NCBI GenBank assembly: GCA_963801035.1
Contig: CAWDDF010000003.1
Coordinates: 682,001-746,000, forward strand
Source: JACCZX01 sp963801035
GTDB taxonomy: Bacteria > Pseudomonadota > Gammaproteobacteria > Burkholderiales > Burkholderiaceae_F
DNA: 64,000 nt
Direction of reading: 5' to 3'
The notes below the pieces were generated by a model. The model saw only the letters and a program-made list of their open reading frames with translations. It ran no database searches and had not been told where the DNA came from. A program made the position numbers and the translations under genes. Shown here piece after piece: positions 8,715 through 16,643 of this stretch; position 1 is the stretch's first letter; every line of letters starts with the position of its first letter.

Positions 8715-10606
8715 TCGTCCGGGCGACCGTTAGGCGTGGACTCGGGTGATTGCATAGCAGTGACCAATGCCGCAGGCGGCAGCTTCTCGATCGAATCTTT
8801 GAGCGTAACCACGATTTCGGAAGCGCCGGCAGCCAGCAGGCGCGCGCGCGGCTTCTCCAGGTTGCCGTCGGCATGCCAGAGCGCCACGACGATCTTCAGA
8901 TCGGGAAACCGCGGACGCAGCCGTTTACAGAAAAACGACGCATGAAGTACCGCGGCCGGCGGCAAAGCGGAAACGTAGAGCGCTTCTGGCGCGAGCTCGG
9001 CTACGCGCTGCATCACCTCGCTCTTCAATACGTCCGTCGTCAGCAGCTCCGCCGCGACGCCGCGCGCCTTCAGGCGCCGCAACAGCATCGTCGCGACCAG
9101 TTCATCGGCCTCGTCATGCGCGGGCACGATGCACACCCTGATCGGTCCTAGCGAAGCCTCGGGCGGCGGCACCTGCTTCGCTTCCGTCGCGCCTTGCTTG
9201 TCTTCGGGCTTCTCGGGGCGATCGGGTAATTCTTCGATTAGCGAGCGCATGCTGCTAAAGACGAATCGCTGACGGTCCTCCGACAGCACGTCGCCATGCC
9301 GGTCACGCTCGGCCAGAGCAAGCACCGGAATCAGCACGTCCTCGTATAAGGCTGCGAGTCCGAACTCGCTCACGTACGTCTCAGCGAGCTCGACTGCTTC
9401 TTCTTGATCGCGCGCAAGCAGGCGTTGATAAAAGCGGTCGTGCAAAGGCAGCACCGGTTGATCGCCGAGCATGATGCTAAGAAATGCAAATTGCGGAACG
9501 TGGCGCCCCATCACGACCAGACAGACAGTCAGCGGGATTGCCAGCAACAGTCCGATCGCGCCCCACAGCCAGGTCCAGAAAATCGCAGCCACGATCACAG
9601 CGATCGCCGACATGCCGGTGCTGGCTCCATAAATCCACGGTTCGACGATGTTGTTGCTGATGATTTCGAGCACCAGGAAAACAGAGACCGTCCATAGCAC
9701 CAGTGTCCAGCTATCGGAGATCGCGAAGGCGATTGCAATTGGCATCGCCGCCGCGATCCACGCGCCGATATACGGAATGAAACGCAGCGCGATTGCCAGT
9801 AAACCCCACAGCACCGCATTTGGTATGCCGAGTGCCCACAGCGCGATCCCGACCGGAACGCCGTAACTGACGTTGACAATCAATTGCACGCGCAAATAGC
9901 GGCTCACGCGGCTGGCGGCTTCTTCAAACACTTCGGTGGTCACGGTGAGCTGCCCGTGACCGACCAACCGAATCAAACGGTCGCGCAAGTCTTCGCGCCG
10001 CAACAACATGATGAACGTGAAGAGAATGACCGCGCCGGCGACTGTCAGCGGCAGGATCATCAGCGTGACAACGTCGCGCATGAACTGCAGCGTCGTCTGC
10101 GGCGCCTCCTCGACCATCACCCGCGTCGGTCGATCCGACGGCACCTGCGAACGCGGCAGCGCTTTGCCCGTAGGCGCAGCGTCCTTGGAAATTTCGGTAC
10201 TGATCTCTTCGATCGTGCGCCGCGCCTTGGTAAGACTGCCGTCCGGGTCGGAGCGCAAGATCGAGACCTTGCTCTGAATGTTCTTCTTGTACTCAGGCAG
10301 GCTCGCGGCGAGATTCAGCACCTGCGCCACCGACACCCATACGAGCGCTGCCATCACAAAGCACGCCAAGGTCAACATGATCGTGGTGGCTGCCGCCCGC
10401 GGCACTTTGCGACGCTCCAGGTTGCGCACTCCTGGGACCAGCAGAAAGCTCAACAACACCGATAGCGCGAGCGGAATCAGGACTTCGCGCCCGAAATACA
10501 AAATTCCTGTCACCACCACAAACGTGACCAGCCCGGTGAGCTTCGAGCCGGGCGGCCTTGCTATCGGCGGCGGAGACGGGAACGGGGAGCGCAGGTCGGG
10601 CAGCAC
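8660..10606 (-). CDS. AI-2E family permease fused to a cobalamin-binding-like domain
   Basis: A 648-residue inner-membrane protein. Residues 1 to about 370 form an AI-2E/PerM-type permease: hydrophobic pairs at the N-terminus, a soluble loop (about 110-170), then segments containing LRFIPYIGAW and the NNIVEPWIYG motif. From about 390 the sequence is soluble: a helical part FYQRLLARDQEEAVELAE.. resembling the helical cap of MerR/CarH-type cobalamin domains, then a Rossmann-like part beginning VCIVPAHDEADELVATML. The B12-ligating DxHxxG motif is not present. The tail from about 620 is Ser/Pro rich. It sits between liuD and liuE on the opposite strand, overlapping liuD. The transported compound is unknown; an AI-2 role should not be assumed. 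Confidence 0.85.
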   Translation of the reverse strand: MLPDLRSPFPSPPPIARPPGSKLTGLVTFVVVTGILYFGREVLIPLALSVLLSFLLVPGVRNLERRKVPRAAATTIMLTLACFVMAALVWVSVAQVLNLAASLPEYKKNIQSKVSILRSDPDGSLTKARRTIEEISTEISKDAAPTGKALPRSQVPSDRPTRVMVEEAPQTTLQFMRDVVTLMILPLTVAGAVILFTFIMLLRREDLRDRLIRLVGHGQLTVTTEVFEEAASRVSRYLRVQLIVNVSYGVPVGIALWALGIPNAVLWGLLAIALRFIPYIGAWIAAAMPIAIAFAISDSWTLVLWTVSVFLVLEIISNNIVEPWIYGASTGMSAIAVIVAAIFWTWLWGAIGLLLAIPLTVCLVVMGRHVPQFAFLSIMLGDQPVLPLHDRFYQRLLARDQEEAVELAETYVSEFGLAALYEDVLIPVLALAERDRHGDVLSEDRQRFVFSSMRSLIEELPDRPEKPEDKQGATEAKQVPPPEASLGPIRVCIVPAHDEADELVATMLLRRLKARGVAAELLTTDVLKSEVMQRVAELAPEALYVSALPPAAVLHASFFCKRLRPRFPDLKIVVALWHADGNLEKPRARLLAAGASEIVVTLKDSIEKLPPAALVTAMQSPESTPNGRPDDQPDSADSKRTSSAPSIT

Positions 10607-10715
10607 GCGATCACTTTAAAGGGGCAAACGATCATAGACCCGCGCCTGCCAGCAGGTCGCCGAAGAAAGCCACCGTACCAGCGCTAACATCGTGCAATTG
10701 TTTAGGAGCATTGGC

Positions 10716-11627
10716 ATGCCGACACTTCCCAAACATGCACACATCGTCGACGTCGGCCCGCGCGATGGGCTGCAGAATGAAAAGCAAATGATTCCGGCCG
10801 ACGTAAAGGTCGAACTGGTCGATCGCCTGACCGACGCCGGCTTTACGAGCATCGAGGTAACGTCTTTCGTCTCGCCCAAGTGGGTGCCGCAGATGAGCGA
10901 CGCTGCCGATGTGATGGCGAGAATTCGCCGCAAACCCGGTGTCACCTACTCGGTGCTGGTGCCCAACGCGAAAGGCATGGAAGGCGCGCTGGCCGCCAAG
11001 GCCGACGAAATCGTCGTATTCGCCGCAGCCAGTGAAGCGTTTTCACAGAAAAACATCAACTGCTCGATCGATGAGTCGATCGAACGCTTTCGCCCGGTGA
11101 CCGAGCAAGCACAGCAAGCCGGAATACGAATTCGCGGCGCCATTTCATGTGCGCTGGGTTGCCCCTATCAGGGCGACGTTGCAGCCGAAGCCGTCGCGCA
11201 TGTCGCCCGGCGAATGAAAGATATCGGTGTCCAGCACGTTGGTGTAGCCGACACGATCGGCACAGGCACACCCGAGAACACAAAACGTGTAATGGACGCT
11301 GTGCTCGCCGTTTACGATCTGCACGAGGTCAGCGGCCACTTTCACGACACCTACGGGATGGCCACCGCCAACGTTTATGCGTGCCTCGAGCTCGGCATTT
11401 CGAGCTTCGACTCGAGCATCGCCGGCCTTGGTGGATGTCCGTATGCAAAAGGGGCGACCGGAAACGTGGCCACTGAGGACGTGCTGTACTTGCTCAACGG
11501 CCTCGGGATCGAGACTGGCATCGACTTCACGAAAGCGGTCGCAACCGGCCAATGGATCAGCGGCATTCTCAACCGCAAAGCGCACTCACGTGCGGGTAAC
11601 GCCGTTACCGCAAAGCTCGCCGCCTAA
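10716..11627 (+). CDS. liuE: Hydroxymethylglutaryl-CoA lyase
   Basis: A 303-residue TIM-barrel lyase cleaving HMG-CoA to acetoacetate and acetyl-CoA, the last step of leucine degradation. The N-terminal metal/substrate motif VDVGPRDGLQNE, the family signature with catalytic Cys in GLGGCPYAKGATGN, and the HFHDTYGMATANV metal ligands are all present. ATG 10716 has AGGAG at 10704-10708; upstream GTG 10692 lacks one. It is separated from liuD by the convergent permease gene, so it probably has its own promoter in 10607-10715, and it heads a four-gene run with the thioesterase, DUF1289 and MBL genes. Confidence 0.94.
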   Translation: MPTLPKHAHIVDVGPRDGLQNEKQMIPADVKVELVDRLTDAGFTSIEVTSFVSPKWVPQMSDAADVMARIRRKPGVTYSVLVPNAKGMEGALAAKADEIVVFAAASEAFSQKNINCSIDESIERFRPVTEQAQQAGIRIRGAISCALGCPYQGDVAAEAVAHVARRMKDIGVQHVGVADTIGTGTPENTKRVMDAVLAVYDLHEVSGHFHDTYGMATANVYACLELGISSFDSSIAGLGGCPYAKGATGNVATEDVLYLLNGLGIETGIDFTKAVATGQWISGILNRKAHSRAGNAVTAKLAA

Positions 11628-11646
11628 GCGTTCGGACCGACGTGCG

Positions 11647-12072
11647 ATGTCACCCGATCTGAAAGCCGGCATTCAGTTTGACTTTGAATACAAAGTGCCT
11701 GACAGCAAAACGGTGCCGCGCCTGTATCCCGAATGGCGCGAGTTTGGCGAGATGCCGGAAGTCTTCGCCACCGGGTACCTGATCGGGCTAATGGAAGGCG
11801 TTTGTCAACTGGCTATCAAGCCATTCCTCGATTGGCCGCGAGAGCAATCGGTCGGTACGCACGTCAACTTTTCGCACCTGGCCGCAACGCCGCCCGGGCT
11901 GACCGTGCGTGTCCACTGCGAAGTGATCAGTGTTGACGGTCGCAAGGTTACGTTTCGTGCGCAAGCACACGACGGGCACGACCTTATATCCGAGGGCACG
12001 CACGAACGCGTCGTCATCGATGCGGCGCGCTTCAATCAGAGGCTGCAATCGAAGCGAAGCGCGACGGCTTGA
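11647..12072 (+). CDS. Hotdog-fold thioesterase (FlK-like)
   Basis: A 141-residue single hotdog-domain protein. It resembles the fluoroacetyl-CoA thioesterase-like group: ATGYLIGLMEGVCQLAI carries the Thr and Glu found at the active site of that group, and HVNFSHLAATPPGLTVRVHC gives the conserved HLAATPxG turn. It would hydrolyse acyl-CoA thioesters in the cytoplasm. It starts 19 bases after liuE, so a role in releasing CoA from a pathway intermediate is plausible but not shown. Its stop is followed by DUF1289 with at most 20 bases between. Confidence 0.85.
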   Translation: MSPDLKAGIQFDFEYKVPDSKTVPRLYPEWREFGEMPEVFATGYLIGLMEGVCQLAIKPFLDWPREQSVGTHVNFSHLAATPPGLTVRVHCEVISVDGRKVTFRAQAHDGHDLISEGTHERVVIDAARFNQRLQSKRSATA

Positions 12073-12092
12073 ACGCATTACCTCCCGCACCC

Positions 12093-12263
12093 ATGGAATC
12101 GCCGGTGCCATCGCCGTGTATTTCGGTTTGCAAGATGAATGCGAGCAGCGGCTGGTGCGAAGGCTGTTGGCGTTCGATCGACGAAATTGCACGTTGGTCG
12201 CAGATGGGCGAAGACGAAAAGCGCGCGGTGTGGGCACAACTGGCCGGGCGTAGCGCTTCGTGA
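12093..12263 (+). CDS. DUF1289 small cysteine-rich protein
   Basis: A 56-residue protein of the DUF1289 family. The conserved core is PCISVCKM, then WCEGCWRSIDEIARWSQM and EKRAVWAQL. The four Cys (CxxxC and CxxC) suggest a small metal or Fe-S site, which is inference. I prefer ATG 12093; a TTG at 12069 overlapping the upstream stop would add eight residues. The stop overlaps the next gene's GTG as GTGA. DUF1289 genes are often found beside metabolic dehydrogenases and hydrolases, with no agreed function. Confidence 0.82.
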   Translation: MESPVPSPCISVCKMNASSGWCEGCWRSIDEIARWSQMGEDEKRAVWAQLAGRSAS

Positions 12264-13187
12264 TCACTGCTCCGGGTACGGCTTTGACGATGCGCGTGCT
12301 TGAACGTGGCTGGGTATCGTCGAACAATGTGCTGCTGTTCGACGATGATGACTCGGCGACGTTGGTCGACACCGGCTATGTCACGCATAGCGAGCAAACG
12401 CTGGCGCTGGTGCGTCACGCGCTGCAAGGCAGGCGACTAGCGCGCATCATCAATACGCACCTGCATTCGGACCACTGCGGTGGAAACGCGCTGCTGAGCC
12501 GCGAACTGGACGCGGCGATAACAATTCCACCCGGCCACGCCGAAGCCGTTGACCGCTGGGACGACGCAATGCTCGGCTACTCTGCCTGCGGCCAAACATG
12601 CGATCGTTTTAGTTTCGACAGCGTGCTCCAACCCGGCGAGCGCACGATGATCGGAGGCGCCGAGTGGCAAGCGCTTGCATCACCCGGGCATGATCCGCAC
12701 TCGATCATTCTTTGGAATGCCGAAGATCGCACTTTGATTTCCGCGGATGCACTGTGGGAGCATGGCTTTGGCGCGATCTTTCCCGAAGTCGAAGGCGAGT
12801 CAGGCTTTGCAGAACAGCGCGCGATCCTCGAGTTGATCAGTCAGATCAAGCCGCGCTTGGTCATCCCAGGCCATGGCGCGCCCTTTACCGAGTGGATCAA
12901 TCGCTCGAGACGCGCATTCGCACGTCTGGATGCGCTCGAGGCGAGCCCCGAACGTAACGCGCGCAGCGTGATCAAGACGCTGCTGAAGTTCCACCTGATG
13001 ATCGTCCGCCACGTCGCGGCTGGACGAATTGATCCAACGTTGCGTGCGGATGGCATTACGCGCGCATTATCAACGAGCGCTACTTTCGATTGCCGTTTAC
13101 GGAGTTCATTTCGCGCAACGTCGCGGAGCTTGTGGCAAGTGGCGCGTTGCTGCTAAGCAACGGCAGTCGTCGTCTAATCGAGATCTG
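12260..13187 (+). CDS. MBL-fold metallo-hydrolase (one frameshift)
   Basis: A metallo-beta-lactamase-fold hydrolase of about 308 residues after correction. The zinc motif NTHLHSDHCGGN is near residues 68-79, the further ligands are in ASPGHDPHSI and PGHGAPF. The start is GTG 12260 overlapping the DUF1289 stop. Around 13040-13075 the reading frame must shift by +1 (one surplus base) to reach the natural C-terminus, which reads INERYFRLPFTEFISRNVAE and ends at TGA 13185-13187; without the shift the protein ends in unrelated residues at 13156. I treat it as one gene with a probable sequencing error. The substrate is unknown; operon context points to thioester or glyoxalase-like chemistry. Confidence 0.8.
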
Positions 13188-13198
13188 ATAGCAGTAAT

Positions 13199-13300
13199 TC
13201 AGCTCAGCAGAGCCGTAGCGATCAGCGCAAGCGATACCAGCGCGATAACACCCGCCAGCACAGTACAGATCGTCGCCCGCATCAGAATTGTTTTCGACAT
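13199..13300 (-). CDS. Possible 33-residue single-span membrane peptide
   Basis: The reading frame from ATG 13300 gives a short peptide with one hydrophobic segment (VLAGVIALVSLALIATALL). GGAGG lies directly against the start codon, which is too close for good initiation; the in-frame ATG at 13282 is too far. I recognise no family. The rest of 13188-13410 shows no other gene. Confidence 0.3.
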   Translation of the reverse strand: MSKTILMRATICTVLAGVIALVSLALIATALLS

Positions 13301-13410
13301 CCTCCAGGCATCGCAGCCTCCATTTGCCCGCGCTCTAAGTGAAACATCGGCGTCCGCGCTGCGGCATTTAATCGTCCCGACGGACGGCGCAAAATGGATG
13401 ACGGACTAGC

Positions 13411-13803
13411 TCAAAAAATCAACGTTCGCGTTCGCGGATTAAGTGTTTCGGAAATGACGGTAGCCGCACCGGCATACGCGTCGCACTCCGCGATCAACGA
13501 CTGCCCGCGTGCGTGCTCGTGCATCGCCATGCCGCATGCATACAGCTGCACCCCGGAAGCCTTCACCTCGCGAATGAAATCGCCGACCGTCTTGGTCCGC
13601 TCGGCGTCGGTATGCGAGGCATCCGCTACGCCCGGTAGCAGCCATTGGACCGCGGTCGAGGTGAAATGCATGTCGACCGCGATTTCGAGTGCACGCGCAG
13701 CCAACGCGTAGACGAACGGGGCTGCGGCTAACGCGGGACGATCCGGACCTGCCGACCACAACACGATGACCAGCTTTTCAACACTTGGCTGCTCAGTAGC
13801 CAC
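13411..13803 (-). CDS. DsrE-like sulfur-relay family protein
   Basis: A 130-residue DsrE/DsrF-fold protein. The opening strand VEKLVIVLWSAGPDRPALAA, the AVDMHFTSTAVQWLLPG segment and FIREVKASGVQLYACGMAM are typical; Cys90 is at the position of the persulfide-carrying Cys of DsrE-type sulfurtransferases. It begins at GTG 13803, overlapping the end of the upstream lipoyl-carrier gene by 11 bases, so the two are surely co-expressed. No TusA, DsrC or Hdr genes are in the window. See the findings for the possible link to the formate dehydrogenase or to sulfur oxidation. Confidence 0.8.
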   Translation of the reverse strand: MATEQPSVEKLVIVLWSAGPDRPALAAAPFVYALAARALEIAVDMHFTSTAVQWLLPGVADASHTDAERTKTVGDFIREVKASGVQLYACGMAMHEHARGQSLIAECDAYAGAATVISETLNPRTRTLIF

Positions 13804-14272
13804 GGTTTGGATCGATGTCGAAGTCTTCGGTGTAAAAGTCGTCGATCGGAGGGACCAACTTTTCAGCCAATCGCGGCTGCAACCACTCGCGGTAGGCGGC
13901 CACTTCCATCAGCTGCGCGCGCTCGGTGTCCAGCGCAGTCGGCTCGACAATGAACAGCCAGCCTGCGCCATACGGGTCGGTGATGATCAGGTGGATGTTG
14001 GCGACCGCCGACGAATTCGCCTCGACGATGCGACACGATAACGGGGCGTGAATCGCCACCGCCGTCTTGCCGGTTTCCATCACGCCCATTGAGCGATCGC
14101 GTTCAATCGTGCTACCGGCTGGACGCGGTGTGAACAGCATGAACTGGCCATGCGCCGAGACAAGATGAGTGGCACCGACACGGGCGAGACCATTGGCGTC
14201 AAAGCGCACCCACATATCCTGTTCGGGCGCGTAGAGCACGTCGGCGGCAAGCTGGTCGAGCATCGAATCCAC
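13793..14272 (-). CDS. GcvH-like lipoyl-carrier protein
   Basis: A 159-residue protein whose central part is a lipoyl/GcvH-like beta-barrel: METGKTAVAIHAPLSC carries Lys69 where GcvH is lipoylated, followed by RIVEANSSAVANIHLI and DPYGAGWLFIVEP, the usual GcvH closing motif. The first ~60 and last ~45 residues are unlike housekeeping GcvH. No gcvT or gcvP is near, so this is probably not part of glycine cleavage. Similar stand-alone lipoyl carriers (LbpA) serve the sHdr sulfur-oxidation system; the overlapping DsrE-like gene fits a sulfur-carrying role. Start is GTG 14272 or ATG 14263. It lies 174 bases after tRNA-Sec on the same strand. Confidence 0.75.
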   Translation of the reverse strand: MDSMLDQLAADVLYAPEQDMWVRFDANGLARVGATHLVSAHGQFMLFTPRPAGSTIERDRSMGVMETGKTAVAIHAPLSCRIVEANSSAVANIHLIITDPYGAGWLFIVEPTALDTERAQLMEVAAYREWLQPRLAEKLVPPIDDFYTEDFDIDPNRGY

Positions 14273-14446
14273 TTCTCAGGGACCCTTTTAATGGCTAGGG
14301 AGCACGAGGGGAACAGCGCTGCGCGCTGGTCGAAGACCAGTATGAACTTGCCGGCTAAGCCGGGCCCCCGCAGTCCCCTCGTTCTTAATATGCGGGCGGC
14401 GCAAGGCGCCGAAACCGCCAAGTACATGGCTGCGCCAGTATTCTAC

Positions 14447-14542
14447 TGGCGGAAGAGTATGGGAGTCGAACCCACCAAGGGTTGCTGGCAACCCCTACCA
14501 GATTTGAAGTCTGGCCGGCCCACCGGGACACGACACTCTTCC
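14447..14542 (-). tRNA. selC: tRNA-Sec, anticodon UCA
   Basis: A 96-base selenocysteine tRNA including encoded CCA. The 8-bp acceptor stem is GGAAGAGT against ACTCTTCC, followed by discriminator G and CCA. The anticodon stem is CCAGA/TCTGG around CTTCAAA, so the anticodon is TCA (plus-strand 14505-14507). The long variable arm (GGGGTTGCCAGCAACCC) and the T arm with GGTTCGACTCC are as in bacterial tRNA-Sec. It closes the selA-selB run, giving the complete decoding kit for the UGA in fdoG. Confidence 0.96.
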
Positions 14543-14680
14543 AATGAAAGGCTCGCGAGTGTACGCATCCGGCACGACGACAGAGCGAGGCGGTGGCCGT
14601 TCCTTCCTGTCGTTGTACTGCGCGCGTACGCGCGGCCGCTCCGAAGGGAACGCGCCTGAATAATCATTGCGAGTGCACGT

Positions 14681-14699
14681 GCGACCGCAAGGCGGTCGC
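14681..14699 (-). terminator. Stem-loop just after selB
   Basis: GCGACCGC and GCGGTCGC form a perfect 8-bp stem with a 3-base loop, 16 bases beyond the selB stop, and flanking bases extend the pairing. There is no clear T run, so it may act as an RNA-processing or 3'-protecting structure between selB and tRNA-Sec rather than a classical terminator. Confidence 0.45.
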
Positions 14700-14714
14700 G
14701 TACACGAGCAATGC

Positions 14715-16643
14715 TCAAACTCGCCATGGATTTGCGCGCCGGACCAAATGATCGTCACGCACTCTGCGCAGGTAACCCACCTTGTCGAAAAATTCCAGAA
14801 TCTGAATCGCCAGCTTGCGGCCGGTAGCAATCTGGTCGCGAAAGTCTGCCGCGCGTGCGGCGCCGTGACGTTCGGCGACGCTCCCTGCGATGTCCGCGAG
14901 CTCTGCTATGGCGGTCGTCAGAAAAAAATGATCGTGCGCAACTTGCGCAACATCGCCGGTACGAGCAACGGTCTTCAGCAGGTGCCGCACTTCTACTTCC
15001 GGAATTCCGGTGTCACGCGCGATGTCGCGCACCCGAGGCGGATCAAACTTGCGCTCGACGAGCAGCGGCTTGATGCGCTCCCATCGCACGCGTTGATCTT
15101 TGCCAAGAGATGCGGTGTGCGTGGGCAATGCCAGAAATGCACCGCGCCGCTGCAGCAGCGACTGCTGAAGCAGCTCGTCGATCAGCGAACCGAACGCGTC
15201 GATATCAAGCGCCGGCGCAAGCATGCGCCGTAGCCTTTGTTGTTCTACGCCGGGCATTTCCGGTTCTTTCTGATGCGCTAGCCCGATCGCAGTAAGGACT
15301 TCGCTGCGTAAGCGTTGCCAGTGTTCAGTCGACACCGCGATGTTTGCAGCAACGTGTCCGCCGCAGGCATCGATCAACGCACGCACTTCGGCATCGCGGA
15401 GGTTCCAGCCCGATGCGAGGCGCGGGATCGGGACCGGCTCGCGCTGCAGCCACGCCCGCAACGCTTCGATCGGAGAGCCGTCGCGCAGTGCTGCCAACAG
15501 TTGAAGCCGCGCGGGAGCGCGCCTGCCGCGCCGCGCGGACGAGCCAAGCGGCAGCACATCGAGAACCGTGCCACCTCCCAATGTGCGCTGCGCTGATGCA
15601 TCACGAATCACGAAGCGGTCGCCACGGCACACAGCGAGCGGACGGTCGAGCGTCAACGAAACCAGCGGCGCCTCCGCAAATTCGCCTCCATCGATGGGGG
15701 TGGCGTCTAGTACCGCCAGCCGCGCCATCGCGTCTTCGGTTCCGTGATGCAAATGCACCGTCGACGATCTGCCGTGCGACTTCACGACGCTGGTAACGGC
15801 GCTCGGCAACAAAGCGAGCGTTGCGTCGAATCGTTCTGCGACGTTCGTCAACGAGGGTGATTGCACCCACATGCCGCGTCCGACCTGAGATTTTTCGACG
15901 CCGGCCAGGTTTAAGGCGCAGCGTTGTCCGGCGACACCGACCGTGCTTGGGCGATCTTGCGCGTGGATCGTCCGCACGCGCGCCGTCAACGCGCCGCCGT
16001 GGGGCGCCGGCCCTACACTCACCGACTCGCCGACGCGGATCTCGCCTGCGTGTACGGTGCCGGTCACTACGGTGCCAATGCCGGATAACGTAAAGCAACG
16101 ATCAATCGCCATTCGAAAATGACCCGCGATTGCACGCGCAGCATGTCTGCGCGCGGCGTCGAGAAGATGCGCATGCAACTCGCCGATGCCATCGCCGGTT
16201 AACGAAGAAACCGGAAAGACAGGCCATTGGGCTGCCGCTGTCTTGCCTACACGTTTCGCCAGCTGAAGTAGCACCTCATCGACGCGCTCGGCAGACACCG
16301 CATCGATCTTGGTGAGCGCGATAGCGCCCGCGTCGATGCCGAGCAGCAGCAGAATGTCCAGATGCTCATCTGTTTGCGGCATCACGCCGTCGTCGGCTGC
16401 GATCACCAACAGGGCGAAATCGATACCAGTAGCGCCCGCGAGCATCGTATGAACAAATCTCTCATGCCCGGGCACATCGACGAAGCCCAGAATATCGTCG
16501 CCGGCCGGCACATACGCATAACCAAGCTCGATCGAGATGCCGCGCTTGATTTCCTCCGGCAGTCGATCCGTATCGCGGCCGGTCAATCGCTTGATCAACG
16601 AGGTCTTGCCGTGATCGATGTGCCCGGCGGTTCCGATGATCAT
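14715..16643 (-). CDS. selB: Selenocysteine-specific elongation factor SelB
   Basis: A 642-residue translation GTPase that brings Sec-tRNA to UGA codons followed by a SECIS hairpin. The GTPase domain starts at the N-terminus with GTAGHIDHGKTSL (P-loop) and FVDVPGHERFVHTM (G3); EF-Tu-like domains follow to about residue 350, then winged-helix domains that bind SECIS RNA, the last near LLKTVARTGDVAQVAHDHF. Length is normal for the family. The ATG overlaps the selA stop (ATGA), so the two are coupled. Its RNA target is the hairpin after the UGA in fdoG. Confidence 0.95.
   Translation of the reverse strand: MIIGTAGHIDHGKTSLIKRLTGRDTDRLPEEIKRGISIELGYAYVPAGDDILGFVDVPGHERFVHTMLAGATGIDFALLVIAADDGVMPQTDEHLDILLLLGIDAGAIALTKIDAVSAERVDEVLLQLAKRVGKTAAAQWPVFPVSSLTGDGIGELHAHLLDAARRHAARAIAGHFRMAIDRCFTLSGIGTVVTGTVHAGEIRVGESVSVGPAPHGGALTARVRTIHAQDRPSTVGVAGQRCALNLAGVEKSQVGRGMWVQSPSLTNVAERFDATLALLPSAVTSVVKSHGRSSTVHLHHGTEDAMARLAVLDATPIDGGEFAEAPLVSLTLDRPLAVCRGDRFVIRDASAQRTLGGGTVLDVLPLGSSARRGRRAPARLQLLAALRDGSPIEALRAWLQREPVPIPRLASGWNLRDAEVRALIDACGGHVAANIAVSTEHWQRLRSEVLTAIGLAHQKEPEMPGVEQQRLRRMLAPALDIDAFGSLIDELLQQSLLQRRGAFLALPTHTASLGKDQRVRWERIKPLLVERKFDPPRVRDIARDTGIPEVEVRHLLKTVARTGDVAQVAHDHFFLTTAIAELADIAGSVAERHGAARAADFRDQIATGRKLAIQILEFFDKVGYLRRVRDDHLVRRANPWRV

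Noticed and set aside
13029..13409. 126-codon plus-strand frame after the MBL hydrolase
   Set aside because: It overlaps the frame-corrected C-terminus of the hydrolase and has no features of its own.
14288..14491. Short minus-strand frame across tRNA-Sec
   Set aside because: It runs through the tRNA gene and its flank; the tRNA explains the sequence.
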